A stretch of DNA of 64,000 nt from Paraburkholderia tuberum STM678 (GCF_902833905.1 NZ_CADFGP010000006.1:124001-188000); one strand, 5' to 3'; positions 40,996 through 50,540 are shown, numbered from the stretch's first letter. Notes: generated by a model from the letters alone, not told the origin. Numbers and translations: made by a program.

Positions 40996-42888
40996 TTACT
41001 TGCGGCGCTGCGCCTGCGCCGCGAGCCGCACCGCCGCATTGGCCGCGCCGTAGCCGTCATAGCCGCCGCGCCGCTCGACGATCTCGAGGAAGAAGCGCTG
41101 GTCGAGTTGCTCCGTATAAGCGTGGAAAAACTCGCCGCCGCGTTCGTCGCGGTCGTACAGGATATTGTTCGCGCGCATCGCTTCGAGCAGCGTGTCGGAC
41201 AGCGCGTAGCGGGCCGCGAGGTCGTCGTAGTAATTGCGCGGAATGCGCAGGATCGGCACGCCGTCGGCGACGAACTCGGGGAGAGCGCTGAAGATGTCGC
41301 CGGTGCTGAACGCGACGTGGTTCAGTCCGGAGCCGTGATACGTGTGCAGCGCCTCGGCCACCGCCGTATGGCGATCCACCGATGCATTCAGCGCGATCCG
41401 CACCGAGCCGTCGGGGCTGCGCAGCGCGCGGCTGCGCACGAGGCCGTACGGATCGGGAACGAGCACCCCCGGCTCGGCCAGGAAGCCGAACGCGGTGCGC
41501 AGAAACAGCACCCACGTATCGAGCGCACTCGCCGGCACCGACAGACACACGTGATCGATGCGCTCGAGCGGTCCCACCTCGGTCGGGCCGTTGACGTCGG
41601 TCAGCACGAAATCGGCCTCGAACAGCGTGGGCTGATCGGGCGTTTCGTCGACGAAATAGTTGAGACTGCCATCCGGCGCCTGCACGGCCGGCAGCACGCG
41701 CTCGTTCGGCCCGATCTGGCCGGAGAACGGCGCGTAGCCAAAGCCGGCCGCGCGCTCGAATGCGTGGCTCGCGTCATCGACACGAAACGCCGATGCGCAC
41801 AGCGACAAACCATGCTGCTGAAAAAACGCGTTTGCGAACGAGTCGGGCTCGGCGTTTAGCACGATCGAGGCCGCGCCGTGCTGATACAGCGTTACGTCCT
41901 TCGAGCGATGCTGGCCGGCCTGGCGAAAGCGCAGCTTGCCGAGCCAGTCGGCTAGCTGCGTGCGCGTGGTGTGATCGACCGCGAATTCGAGGAACTGATA
42001 GCCGACGTGCGCGGGAGCGGCGGGCGAGCGGTACAGGCCGCCTGTCGTTTTGCGCGGCTGCTGTTGCTCTTCGAGCAACGCGCGAGTTTGCTCTTCGAGG
42101 AACAACAACGAGCGATGGCCATCGGCGGCCGTGATCGTGGTGGGGGCGGCGCGAAAGCCGTCGTTGAAGATTTCCAGCGAAAGCGGGCCCTTGTAGCCAG
42201 CTTTGACGACCTGCGCGGTGAAGTTCGCGAGATCGAAGTCGCCCTGGCCGGGGAAGCAGCGGTAGTGGCGGCTCCATTCGAGCACGTCCATCGCAAGCTT
42301 CGGCGCGTCCGCGATCTGCACGAACGCGATGCGCTCGCCAGGAATGTCGGCGATCGCGTCGGGCGTGTCGTTCAGCGACAGCGTATGAAAGCTGTCGAGC
42401 ACGAGCCCGAGATTCGGATGATTCACGGCGTCGACAAGCTTCCACGCGTGGCGATAGGTCTTTACGTGCCTGCCCCAGGCGAGCGCTTCGTAACCGGCGA
42501 GCACGCCAGCCGCTTCGGCCGCGCGGGCGAGCGCGCCCAACTGGTCGATCATCAGCGAGTCGTCGCAGATCGTGTCCGGCGACACGTTGCTGCACACGAG
42601 GATGCGGTCCGTGCCTAGCTCGTGCATTACGTCGAACTTGCGCTTCGCGCGGTCGAGATTACGCTCGAGCCGTTCGGGACTGACGCCGTCGAAATCGCGA
42701 AACGGCTGGAACAGCATGATCTTCAGGCCGAGGTCGTCGGCGATGCGGCGCACGTCGGCGGGCGAGCCGTCGAAATACAGCAGGTCGTTCTCGAAGATTT
42801 CGACACCTTCGAAACCCGCCGCGCGGATCGCGCTCAGCTTCTCGACGAGGGTGCCGCTAATCGACACGGTGGCAATCGAACGTTGCAT
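40996..42888 (-). CDS. quiC: 3-dehydroshikimate dehydratase, two-domain (QuiC)
   Basis: A 630-residue protein. Residues 1-275 form a TIM-barrel of the sugar-phosphate isomerase/epimerase group (SIATVSISGTLVEKLSAIRAAGFEGVEIFEND...AFVQIADAPKLAMDVLEWSRHYRCFPGQGDFDL) that converts 3-dehydroshikimate to protocatechuate. Residues about 300-620 form two VOC half-modules like 4-hydroxyphenylpyruvate dioxygenase (HVGYQFLEFAVDH, IDHVCLSVPASALDTWVLFLRTAFGF, GLNHVAFSTGDIF), a fusion known in QuiC1 proteins of Pseudomonas and Burkholderia. Divergent from aroQ-aroE-transporter, it completes quinate/shikimate catabolism. Confidence 0.93.
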   Translation of the reverse strand: MQRSIATVSISGTLVEKLSAIRAAGFEGVEIFENDLLYFDGSPADVRRIADDLGLKIMLFQPFRDFDGVSPERLERNLDRAKRKFDVMHELGTDRILVCSNVSPDTICDDSLMIDQLGALARAAEAAGVLAGYEALAWGRHVKTYRHAWKLVDAVNHPNLGLVLDSFHTLSLNDTPDAIADIPGERIAFVQIADAPKLAMDVLEWSRHYRCFPGQGDFDLANFTAQVVKAGYKGPLSLEIFNDGFRAAPTTITAADGHRSLLFLEEQTRALLEEQQQPRKTTGGLYRSPAAPAHVGYQFLEFAVDHTTRTQLADWLGKLRFRQAGQHRSKDVTLYQHGAASIVLNAEPDSFANAFFQQHGLSLCASAFRVDDASHAFERAAGFGYAPFSGQIGPNERVLPAVQAPDGSLNYFVDETPDQPTLFEADFVLTDVNGPTEVGPLERIDHVCLSVPASALDTWVLFLRTAFGFLAEPGVLVPDPYGLVRSRALRSPDGSVRIALNASVDRHTAVAEALHTYHGSGLNHVAFSTGDIFSALPEFVADGVPILRIPRNYYDDLAARYALSDTLLEAMRANNILYDRDERGGEFFHAYTEQLDQRFFLEIVERRGGYDGYGAANAAVRLAAQAQRRK

Positions 42889-43206
42889 GAACGGCTCCTG
42901 CAAAAACGGACAAACGAGGGGGAACTCAGAGAAAAACCGCGGCGGCGCGCCTGGTGGCGCGGCCTGCCGGGCTTGCTGCAATGCGCAAAAATGAGCTAGT
43001 TCGTTACGTACTGAAGCAAGACGCAGGCCAGAATACCCCACACTACCCGGGAGTTTCGATAGTCTATACAAACTAACTAGATGGTACAAATTCGTAGAAA
43101 CCCCGAATGACGACGACGGCCGATGCGCGCACACTTCGCCATGCGTCGAAGAACCGCCGCGGGTGCCGCGGTTCGAGTCGCGCCTTATTTTGCGGGAGTC
43201 GTTGTC
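42889..43206. promoter_or_regulatory. divergent promoter region of the quinate/shikimate genes
   Basis: No gene. The 318-base spacer between quiC and aroQ is AT-richer at 42985-43095. It contains CTAGTTCGT (42996-43004) and, about 70 bases on, an ACTAACTAG (43072-43080) that is its inverse with one mismatch. These are candidate half-sites for the nearby TetR regulator. Both divergent promoters should start here, but no clean -10/-35 pair is visible. Confidence 0.45.
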
Positions 43207-43662
43207 ATGAGCTTTGCCTCCGTACTGGTCCTGAACGGACCGAACCTCAATCTGCTCGGCACGCGCGAGCCGGCCATCTATGGCGCGCAAACGCTCGACG
43301 ACGTCGCGACGCTGTGCCGCGACGCGGGCGAGCGCCTCGACCTCGCGATCGACTTCTGCCAGTCGAACGCCGAGCATCAGCTGATCGACTGGCTGCACGC
43401 GGCGCGCACCAAGGTCGACGGCGTCGTGATCAATCCGGCCGCTTACACCCATACGTCGGTCGCGATCGCCGACGCATTGAGCGCGATCGAAAAGCCCGTC
43501 ATCGAGGTGCATATCTCGAACGTGCATCGGCGCGAAGCGTTCCGGCATCACTCGTACGTGTCGGCGGTGGCGGACGCGATCATCGTCGGCTGTGGCACGC
43601 AGGGCTATGTGCTCGCGCTGGAACGGATGGCGACGATTCTTAAGAATAGGGCGGCGAAATGA
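43207..43662 (+). CDS. aroQ: type II 3-dehydroquinate dehydratase
   Basis: A 151-residue dodecameric dehydratase. The active-site Tyr/Arg loop is [18 protein letters not shown], the Asn/His site is [17 protein letters not shown], and the lid residues [18 protein letters not shown] are complete. It converts 3-dehydroquinate to 3-dehydroshikimate; here it sits in a quinate/shikimate catabolic unit. Start at ATG 43207. It overlaps aroE by 4 bases. Confidence 0.95.
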   Translation: MSFASVLVLNGPNLNLLGTREPAIYGAQTLDDVATLCRDAGERLDLAIDFCQSNAEHQLIDWLHAARTKVDGVVINPAAYTHTSVAIADALSAIEKPVIEVHISNVHRREAFRHHSYVSAVADAIIVGCGTQGYVLALERMATILKNRAAK

Positions 43663-44609
43663 ACACTCAAGCGAACACTCAAGCGAACACTCGGGAAAAT
43701 TCCCGGACCGACGCGCAGATCGCCGCGTTGGCCAATGCGCAGGCGAGCTTGCGGGCCACTCCCCACTCCTTTCTGGTCGGCCTGATCGGCTCGGGCATCA
43801 GCGGTTCGCTCACGCCCGCGATGCACGAGGAAGAGGGCAGCAAGCTCGGACTGCACTATGTCTATCGACGCATCGATCTCGATGCGCAGAAGCTCGACAC
43901 CGCCGCGCTGCCGGAGCTGCTGACGGCGGCCGAACGGATGGGTTACAACGGCCTGAACATCACGTATCCGTGCAAGCAGGCGGTGATTCCGCTGCTCGAC
44001 GAACTGTCCGACGACGCCCGCGCGCTCGGCGCGGTCAACACCGTGCTGTTCAAGGACGGCAAGCGCATCGGTCACAACACCGACTGGTCCGGCTTCGCGC
44101 GCGCGTTCCAGCGCGGCCTGCCGGACGTGTCGCTGGAACGCGTCGTGCAGCTTGGCGCCGGCGGCGCCGGCGCGGCGGTCGCGCATGCGGCGCTGAACAT
44201 GGGCGCGCAGTCGCTGACGCTGTTCGACGTCGATGCCGCCCGCGTGCAGTCGCTCGCCGACGAGTTGCAGGCGCGTTTCCCGAAAGCCAAGGTCAGCGCG
44301 GGCACGTCGCTCGAAGATTCGCTCGGCGCCGCGCAAGGCCTGATTCACGCTACCCCGACCGGTATGGCTAAAATGCCGGGCCTGCCGCTGCCGGCCGAAT
44401 TGCTGCACCGCGACCTGTGGGTCGCCGACATCGTCTATTTCCCGATTCGCACCGCGCTGCTGCAGGCGGCCGAGGCGCTTGGCTGCCGCACGCTGAGTGG
44501 CGGCGGCATGGCGGTCTACCAGGCGGTCGACGCCATGCGTATTTTCACGGGCCTCGAGCCGGACGCCGAGCGCGTCTACACCCACTTTCAATCGTTGTTG
44601 CAACGCTAA
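43659..44609 (+). CDS. aroE: shikimate/quinate dehydrogenase
   Basis: A 316-residue dehydrogenase. Shikimate-site motifs are [28 protein letters not shown] and NTDWSGF. The nucleotide fold [32 protein letters not shown] carries an Asp (FDVD) after strand 2, where NADP-dependent AroE has NRT, so NAD preference and a catabolic role on quinate/shikimate are likely. The N-terminus is extended by about 40 residues and starts with a 12-base coding tandem repeat ([10 protein letters not shown]). It overlaps aroQ by 4 bases. The transporter follows 50 bases later. Confidence 0.9.
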   Translation: MNTQANTQANTRENSRTDAQIAALANAQASLRATPHSFLVGLIGSGISGSLTPAMHEEEGSKLGLHYVYRRIDLDAQKLDTAALPELLTAAERMGYNGLNITYPCKQAVIPLLDELSDDARALGAVNTVLFKDGKRIGHNTDWSGFARAFQRGLPDVSLERVVQLGAGGAGAAVAHAALNMGAQSLTLFDVDAARVQSLADELQARFPKAKVSAGTSLEDSLGAAQGLIHATPTGMAKMPGLPLPAELLHRDLWVADIVYFPIRTALLQAAEALGCRTLSGGGMAVYQAVDAMRIFTGLEPDAERVYTHFQSLLQR

Positions 44610-44659
44610 CCGGCCGCGTAGAGACCGGCACCCAAGCTGATCGAGGAGACAAGCACGCC

Positions 44660-46051
44660 ATGACGCAATCGTTCCAATCCAGCTCCGCGGGCTCGCCCGC
44701 GCAGAACAAGGCGGCGAGCCCCGCGCGCCGTTCGAAGGCCCGTTACAAGATCCTCGCGCTGCTCGCGGTTGGCACGATGATCAACTATCTCGACCGCACC
44801 GTGCTCGGCATCGCGGCACCGCAGCTGACGAAGGAGCTCGGCATCAACGCCGCGCTGATGGGCCTGCTGTTCTCCGTGTTTTCGTGGAGCTACGTGGCCT
44901 CGCAGATTCCGGGCGGCCTGTTTCTCGACCGCTTCGGCAGCAAGCTCACCTACTTCCTGTCGATGACGTTCTGGTCGCTCTGCACGCTCGCGCAAGGGCT
45001 CGTGGGGAGCATCGGCGGGCTGTTCGCCTTCCGTCTCGGCCTTGGCGTTTCGGAGGCGCCATGCTTTCCGACCAATAGCCGCGTGGTCGCCACGTGGTTT
45101 CCGCAAAGCGAGCGCGCGATGGCGACCGGCACCTACACGGTCGGCGAATATATCGGCCTCGCGTTTTTCAGCCCGTTCCTGTTCATGCTGATGGGCGCAT
45201 TCGGCTGGCGCTCGCTGTTCCTCGTGGTCGGCGGCGTCGGTATCGCGTTCGGCGTGGTGTGGTGGCTGCTGTATCGCGAGCCGCGCGATCATCCGTCGGC
45301 GAATCAGGAAGAGCTCGACTATATCGAGGCGGGCGGCGGTCTCACGCAACGCAACAAGGATGTCGCGGGTGCGGCCGCGGGTGCAGCCGCGGGTGCAGCC
45401 GATACGGCGGCATCGAAGAAGAGCGGCTTCCAATGGGGCACGATTGGCCAACTGCTCAAGCATCGCCAGTTGACCGGCATCTGCCTCGGCCAGTTCGCGG
45501 GCAATTCGACGCTGGTGTTCTTCCTCACGTGGTTCCCGACGTATCTCGCCACCGAACGTCATATGGCGTGGCTGAAGATCGGCTTCTTCGCGATCATGCC
45601 GTTCATCGCGGCTTCGATCGGCGTGATGTTCGGCGGCGTGTTCTCCGACTGGCTGCTGCGCCGCGGCAAATCGCCGAACGTCGCGCGCAAGCTGCCGATC
45701 ATCGCGGGTCTGCTGCTCGCGTCGACGATCATTCTCGCCAACTATGTCGAGAGCAACGTCGTGGTGATCGCGATTCTGTCGGTGGCGTTCTTCGCGCAGG
45801 GCATGGCCGCGCTCGGCTGGACGCTGGTGTCGGATATCGCGCCCGAGGGCTTGCTCGGCGTGACCGGCGGCATCTTCAACTTCGCCGCGAACCTGGCGGG
45901 TATCGTGACGCCGCTCGTGGTGGGCCTGATCGTCGCGGCGACCGGTTCGTTCGTGGGCGCGCTGGTGTTTATCGGTGTCATCGCGTTGATCGGCGCGCTG
46001 TCGTATATCTTCGTCGTCGGCGATATCAAGCGGATCGTGCTGGTGGATTGA
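44660..46051 (+). CDS. MFS transporter, ACS/GudP-like, probable quinate/shikimate importer
   Basis: A 463-residue transporter with 12 predicted helices. The ACS family opening ILALLAVGTMINYLDRTVLGIAAPQLTKELGINAALMGLLFSVFSWSYVASQIPGGLFLDRFGSK is complete, followed by SEAPCFPTNSRVVATWFPQSERAMATG. These carry organic or sugar acids with H+. Co-direction with aroQ-aroE makes quinate or shikimate the likely substrate. The central cytoplasmic loop has a 12-base repeat coding AGAAAGAAAGAA (45365-45400). GAGGAG precedes the ATG. Confidence 0.88.
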   Translation: MTQSFQSSSAGSPAQNKAASPARRSKARYKILALLAVGTMINYLDRTVLGIAAPQLTKELGINAALMGLLFSVFSWSYVASQIPGGLFLDRFGSKLTYFLSMTFWSLCTLAQGLVGSIGGLFAFRLGLGVSEAPCFPTNSRVVATWFPQSERAMATGTYTVGEYIGLAFFSPFLFMLMGAFGWRSLFLVVGGVGIAFGVVWWLLYREPRDHPSANQEELDYIEAGGGLTQRNKDVAGAAAGAAAGAADTAASKKSGFQWGTIGQLLKHRQLTGICLGQFAGNSTLVFFLTWFPTYLATERHMAWLKIGFFAIMPFIAASIGVMFGGVFSDWLLRRGKSPNVARKLPIIAGLLLASTIILANYVESNVVVIAILSVAFFAQGMAALGWTLVSDIAPEGLLGVTGGIFNFAANLAGIVTPLVVGLIVAATGSFVGALVFIGVIALIGALSYIFVVGDIKRIVLVD

Positions 46052-46204
46052 GTCTTCCCGCTGAGCCGTCGCTTGATGTGACGGTCGTAGTTCCCTTCGA
46101 ATCCCCGGTTGTCGTCGCGGTGCGGCGGCAACCACGTCGACTGCCGTCACCGGTTTGCCGGGGCAGTAAGCCGCTGAACGCGCTGCGTTTCTCGAAGCGA
46201 TAAA

Positions 46205-46236
46205 AAACGGGATGTGGCTTTCACCACATCCCGTTT
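46205..46236. terminator. bidirectional terminator
   Basis: Perfect 13-bp stem AAACGGGATGTGG (46205-46217) / CCACATCCCGTTT (46224-46236) with A-rich and T-rich flanks. It lies between the converging transporter and TetR genes and should stop transcription from both sides. Confidence 0.88.
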
Positions 46237-46266
46237 CCATTTCAGCCGGTCGCCGCGCAACCGGCG

Positions 46267-47007
46267 TCAATCGTCCTTCTTCACGAACCGCAAGATCGCA
46301 TCGACGATCATCGCCCGATGCCGCGCCCGCAGCCGCGGATGCGACGGATCGCGCCCAAACGCGGTGCCGAACGTATGCCGGTTGCCCACGCGATGGAAAC
46401 ACAGCGAGCTGATCATCAGATGCAGATCGATCGGATCGATGTCGCTGCGGAACTGGCCCGCCGCGATGCCGCGCGCGAGCAGATCCTCGATCGTGTGAAT
46501 CACGGTGACGTTGCGTCCTTTGAACGTCTTGACCTGCTCGACGTACTTCGCGCCGTGAATGTTTTCGATCGTCACGAGGCGCACGAAATCGCGCTGGCGG
46601 TCGTGGTAGTCGAACGTGAATTCGACCAGCGCGCGCATGCCTTCGACCGGATCGAGTTCGCTGATGTGCAGGTCCTGTTCGAGCGCGCGAATGTCTCCAT
46701 ACACCTTTTCCAGCACCGCCTGGTACAACCCTTCCTTGCTGCCGAAGTAGTAGTACAGCATGCGCTTGGTGGTGTTCGTGCGTTCCGCGATCGCGTCGAC
46801 GCGGGCACCCGTCAGCCCCATCGCGGAGAACTCCTGGGTCGCGACGTCGAGGATGTTGCGCTTAGTCTGCTCGGGATCGTATTTGCGTGGGGCGTCCACA
46901 CGCGGGGCGTCGGTACGCCTGGCGCCGGTACGTCGCGCGTCGGCGTGCGGCGTGCCAGACACGATGCCGTTGGTATCAGGCTCGGCGGCCTTGCTTCCCT
47001 TTTTCAT
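46267..47007 (-). CDS. TetR family regulator (candidate QuiR)
   Basis: A 246-residue regulator. The TetR HTH is at about residues 46-92 (TKRNILDVATQEFSAMGLTGARVDAIAERTNTTKRMLYYYFGSKEGLYQAVLEKVY), followed by an all-helical ligand domain. The N-terminal 45 residues are a disordered, Arg/Asp-rich repeat-like leader (ARRTGARRTDAPRVDAPR). Given its convergent place next to the quinate/shikimate transporter, it may repress quiC and aroQ-aroE, by analogy with QuiR-type regulators. That role is inferred from location. Confidence 0.85.
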   Translation of the reverse strand: MKKGSKAAEPDTNGIVSGTPHADARRTGARRTDAPRVDAPRKYDPEQTKRNILDVATQEFSAMGLTGARVDAIAERTNTTKRMLYYYFGSKEGLYQAVLEKVYGDIRALEQDLHISELDPVEGMRALVEFTFDYHDRQRDFVRLVTIENIHGAKYVEQVKTFKGRNVTVIHTIEDLLARGIAAGQFRSDIDPIDLHLMISSLCFHRVGNRHTFGTAFGRDPSHPRLRARHRAMIVDAILRFVKKDD

Positions 47008-47112
47008 TGTGGTTTCGAGCGGCAGTGACGGCGCATTCTAGCATGGCGAAACGGGCCTCTGGCGTGGGTCCCGGGCATCGACGAAGGCATCTCGAAGGAG
47101 CTTGCGTGGCGC

Positions 47113-48402
47113 TTACGCGACCGGGCGCGTGGGTCGGCGGCGCGCGGCGAGTGCGTCGCGTGTTTGCATCGCGGTGTACGTGAGCTGCGCGGCCGCGAGG
47201 CCGAGCGGGCCGTACGTGCGCGCGAGGCCGAAGGTCGCGAACGCGTCGGGCACCGGCCGTTCACCGGAGATAGCCGCGGCCAGCAGTTCGCCCGACACCG
47301 TGGTCGGCGCCATGCCGTGTCCGCCGAAACCGACCGCGTACCAGACGCCGTCCGTGCTTTGGCCGATCTGCGGCATCTTGTGTCGCGCGTAGCTCATCAG
47401 GCCGCCCCATGCGTGCTCGATGCGCACGTCGCGCAACTGCGGATAGACCTTCAGCAGGTCCTGTCGCAACAGACGCGCGATCGCCTCGGGCTCGCGGTCG
47501 CGCACGGAGATGCGGCCGCCCCACAGGATGCGCGTGTCGGGCAACGGGCGGTAGTAGTCGAACGCGAAGCGGGTGTCATAGATCGCGGCGCGTGTGGCGA
47601 TTGCGTCGTGCAAGCGTTCGCCGAGCGGCTCCGTTGCCATCACGTAGGTGGCGATAGGCAGCACCGCGCGCTCGACGCGCGCGTACACGTTGCGTGCATA
47701 GCCGCCGCCCGCCATCACGACGTGACGCGCGTCGAGCGCACCTTGCGGCGTCTCGACGACGAAGCCCGCGCCGTCGCGCCGCAAGCTGACGGCCGGCGAG
47801 CGCTCGTGTATCGTCACGCCCGCTTGCGCGGCCGCCGCGGCGACGCCGACAACGTACTTGAGCGGATGAAAATGGAACGCGTTGCGCTCGAACAGGCCGC
47901 CGTGATAGCGGCTCGTTTTCAGTTGCGCGGCGAGTTGGTTGGCAGCGATCGGTTCCCAGTCGACGCCGAACGAATCGCGCATCAGACGCCGTTGCGCTTC
48001 GAGACGCGCAGGTTCGTCGAACCAGTTCGCGAGGATCACGCCGGCATCGGTCGCGTCGCAATCGATCCGATAGCGCGCAATTCGCTTGCGCATCAGCTCG
48101 ACCGCGTCGGTGGTCAGCGCATAGAGTTCGCGCGCGCGAGTCGGCCCGAGCGTCTTCAGCAGGTCGGCGCAATCGAGGCTGTAGCCGCCGAACACGAAGC
48201 CGCCGTTGCGTCCCGATGCGCCGAAGCCGACCTGCTGCGCCTCGAGCACGACGACGTCTTCGACGCCGCGTTCGGCGAGTCCCAGCGCGGTGGAGAGTCC
48301 CGCAAGTCCGCCGCCGACGATGCAGACGTGCGCGCTGCGTCGGCCGTTGAGCGGCGCGTAGGCGGAGGAGCGGGTGACGGTGGCTTCGTAGAAACTTTGC
48401 AT
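47113..48402 (-). CDS. FAD-dependent oxidoreductase, PuuB-like
   Basis: A 429-residue DAO-type flavoprotein. The FAD fold is AHVCIVGGGLAGLSTALGLAERGVEDVVVLEAQQVGFGASGRNGGFVFGGY, and the C-terminal GVWYAVGFGGHGMAPTTVSGELLAAAI matches the family. This is the gamma-glutamylputrescine oxidase group, which oxidises amines or N-substituted amino acids. The gene follows the L-KDA dehydratase-like gene on the same strand (107-base gap). ATG 48402 is chosen; a GTG at 48423 adds seven residues. The substrate is not predictable. Confidence 0.8.
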   Translation of the reverse strand: MQSFYEATVTRSSAYAPLNGRRSAHVCIVGGGLAGLSTALGLAERGVEDVVVLEAQQVGFGASGRNGGFVFGGYSLDCADLLKTLGPTRARELYALTTDAVELMRKRIARYRIDCDATDAGVILANWFDEPARLEAQRRLMRDSFGVDWEPIAANQLAAQLKTSRYHGGLFERNAFHFHPLKYVVGVAAAAAQAGVTIHERSPAVSLRRDGAGFVVETPQGALDARHVVMAGGGYARNVYARVERAVLPIATYVMATEPLGERLHDAIATRAAIYDTRFAFDYYRPLPDTRILWGGRISVRDREPEAIARLLRQDLLKVYPQLRDVRIEHAWGGLMSYARHKMPQIGQSTDGVWYAVGFGGHGMAPTTVSGELLAAAISGERPVPDAFATFGLARTYGPLGLAAAQLTYTAMQTRDALAARRRPTRPVA

Positions 48403-48509
48403 GGGGCGCGAGCTTGTGGACACGCCCTAGGTTAGCGGCAATCGCGTGTGCCCGTCCAGCCCGCGTGAGCGCGCACGTCGACAGGCGCCCCGCCGCGCTT
48501 CGTTCTGCG

Positions 48510-49442
48510 TTATCGACCCCAGCGCAACACCAGCGGATCGAGCCGGCGTGCGATCTTCAACAGTCCTTCGCGCGTCGCCGGATGCATCTGCGGCAGCGGG
48601 TGACGCACCGCGTCCGAACCGATCACGCCGCCTTCCTTCATCAGCGCCTTGCACGATGCGAGGCCGCCCTGGCGATTCTCGTAGTTGATCAGCGGCAGCC
48701 ACTGCTGATAGTGCACGGCGGCGGCCTCGGTATCACCGGCCGCATAGGCATCGACGATCAGGCGGATGCCATCGGCATAACCGCCGCCCGTCATCGAACC
48801 GGTCGCGCCCGCATCGAGGTCGGCCATCAGCGTGATTGCTTCCTCGCCGTCCCACGGACCGACGATCGCGTCGCCGCCCAGTTCGATCAGCTCGCGCAGC
48901 TTGTTCGCGGCCTGCGGCGTTTCGATCTTGAAGTACGACACGTTGTCGATCTCGCGCGCCATGCGAGCGAGGAACGGCGCGGACAACGGCGTGCCGCTGA
49001 CCGGCGCGTCCTGGATCATGATCGGAATCTGGATGGCATCGGACACCGTACGATAGAACTCGTAGATGCCGCGCTCGCCGATGCGGATCGTCGCGCCGTG
49101 ATACGGCGGCATGACCATCACCATCGCGGCGCCCGCGGCCTGCGCTGCGCGGCTGCGCTCCGCGCACTGGTACGAGCTGAAGTGCGTGGTCGTGACGATC
49201 ACCGGCACGCGGCCCGCGACGTGTTCGAGCGCGAGATGCATCAGTGTGTCGCGCTCGTCGTCGGACAGCGCGAACTGCTCGGAGAAGTTCGCGAGAATGC
49301 ACAGGCCGTTCGAGCCGGCGTCGATCATGAAATCGAGGCAGCGCTTCTGGCCTTCGAGGTCGAGACGCCCGGCGTCGTCGAAGATCGTCGGCACGACGGG
49401 GAAGACGCCGCGCAGGGCGGGAGAGTGTGACGCTTGGCTCAT
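48510..49442 (-). CDS. araD: L-2-keto-3-deoxyarabonate dehydratase-like (DHDPS superfamily)
   Basis: A 310-residue aldolase-fold enzyme. The Schiff-base lysine lies in VSYFKIETPQAANKLREL. Where dihydrodipicolinate synthase has its catalytic Tyr, the segment reads IPIMIQDAPVSGTPLSAPFLARM, so the Tyr is absent, as in L-KDA dehydratases of the non-phosphorylating arabinose pathway. GVFPVVPTIFDDAGRLDLEGQKRCLDFMIDAGSNGLCILANFSEQFALSDDE closely follows that family from memory. It would make 2-oxoglutarate semialdehyde. Divergent from the LysR gene. Confidence 0.82.
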   Translation of the reverse strand: MSQASHSPALRGVFPVVPTIFDDAGRLDLEGQKRCLDFMIDAGSNGLCILANFSEQFALSDDERDTLMHLALEHVAGRVPVIVTTTHFSSYQCAERSRAAQAAGAAMVMVMPPYHGATIRIGERGIYEFYRTVSDAIQIPIMIQDAPVSGTPLSAPFLARMAREIDNVSYFKIETPQAANKLRELIELGGDAIVGPWDGEEAITLMADLDAGATGSMTGGGYADGIRLIVDAYAAGDTEAAAVHYQQWLPLINYENRQGGLASCKALMKEGGVIGSDAVRHPLPQMHPATREGLLKIARRLDPLVLRWGR

Positions 49443-49552
49443 GGCGATGTGGTCCGTACGAGGATGGAAGGATTGCGCTCGAGCCCGCGAACGGGCGGCG
49501 CAACTGGATAAATGTCTCCTTCGGCGACTATACGGCGCTGGGCCTCGCGGGT

Positions 49553-49572
49553 ATATTGAATTGTTTCCATAT
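49553..49572. promoter_or_regulatory. candidate LysR-type operator
   Basis: ATAT-N12-ATAT (49553-49556 and 49569-49572) forms a dyad in the 159-base divergent spacer between the L-KDA dehydratase-like gene and the LysR gene, where LysR regulators normally bind. The match to T-N11-A is loose. Confidence 0.35.
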
Positions 49573-49601
49573 CGTGATCGCTTTTGCGACTCACCCCACC
49601 G

Positions 49602-50540
49602 ATGAAAGACACGCTCAGCGTCCTGCTGTCGAAGCTGCGCATGAAGCAGCTGCATCTGCTGATCGCGCTCGACGATCACAAATCGCTGCACAAAGCGGCC
49701 GGCGTGATGTCGATGACGCAATCGGCGGCGAGCAAGGCGCTGCAGGAGCTCGAATCGATGCTCGACGCGCCGCTTTTCGAGCGCTCGAAAAGCGGCATGA
49801 TCCCGAACCAGCTCGGTCATTGCGTGATCCGATATGCGCGCGTCGTGACGTCGGACCTGACCGCGCTCTGCCAGGACGTCGCCGAAATTCGTTCGGGGCG
49901 CGGCGGGCGGCTCGCGCTCGGCGCGATCATGGGCGCGATTCCCGACTGCGTGGTGCCCGCGCTGAATCAATTGCATGCGGCGCAACCGGGTCTGTCGATC
50001 GAAGTGGTCGAGGACACCAGCGCACGAATGCTCGCGCAGCTCGACGACGGGCGGCTCGATCTGGTGGTCGGCCGAGCGGCGGTCGCGGCCGATCCGTCGA
50101 AGTATCAGTATCGTCCGCTCGGCGACGAGCCGTTGGCGGTGGTGGTCGGTTATCAGCATGCGCCGTTGCCGCGCCGCGAGATGATGTTGCGCGATCTCGC
50201 CGGGCATCGCTGGGTCATGTATCCGTCACACATGCCGCTGCATGCGCTGCTCGAACGCGAGATGGATCTCGCCGGCCTCGACATGCCCGACAATCCGATT
50301 TCGACGGCTTCCACATTCGTGACAGTTGCACTGCTGCAAAGCAGCGCCGAACTCGTTTCGCTGCTGCCGAGTGCAATTGCTGGGCCGTTCGTGCGGCACA
50401 AGATGCTGCGCGTCGTGCCGGTCAGGCTCAAATCGCCATCGCAGACGTTCGGCATCGTCACGCGCAAGGGCGGCGTGCTGTCGCCGCCGGCGGAACGGTT
50501 TATCGCGCTGTTGCGTGCACAGACGAAAGCGCGAATTTAG
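49602..50540 (+). CDS. LysR family transcriptional regulator
   Basis: A 312-residue regulator with the N-terminal winged HTH (KQLHLLIALDDHKSLHKAAGVMSMTQSAASKALQELESMLDAPLFERSKSGMIPNQLG) and a periplasmic-binding-type ligand domain (GGRLALGAIMGAIPDCVVPALNQL...LSIEVVEDTSARMLAQLDDGRLDLVVGRAA). Divergent placement suggests that it controls the neighbouring dehydratase and oxidase genes, likely as an activator. ATG 49602 is used as start. Confidence 0.88.
   Translation: MKDTLSVLLSKLRMKQLHLLIALDDHKSLHKAAGVMSMTQSAASKALQELESMLDAPLFERSKSGMIPNQLGHCVIRYARVVTSDLTALCQDVAEIRSGRGGRLALGAIMGAIPDCVVPALNQLHAAQPGLSIEVVEDTSARMLAQLDDGRLDLVVGRAAVAADPSKYQYRPLGDEPLAVVVGYQHAPLPRREMMLRDLAGHRWVMYPSHMPLHALLEREMDLAGLDMPDNPISTASTFVTVALLQSSAELVSLLPSAIAGPFVRHKMLRVVPVRLKSPSQTFGIVTRKGGVLSPPAERFIALLRAQTKARI

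Noticed and set aside
44606..46402. 598-codon minus-strand frame opposite the transporter
   Set aside because: Shadow of the transporter gene; Arg/His-rich with no domain.
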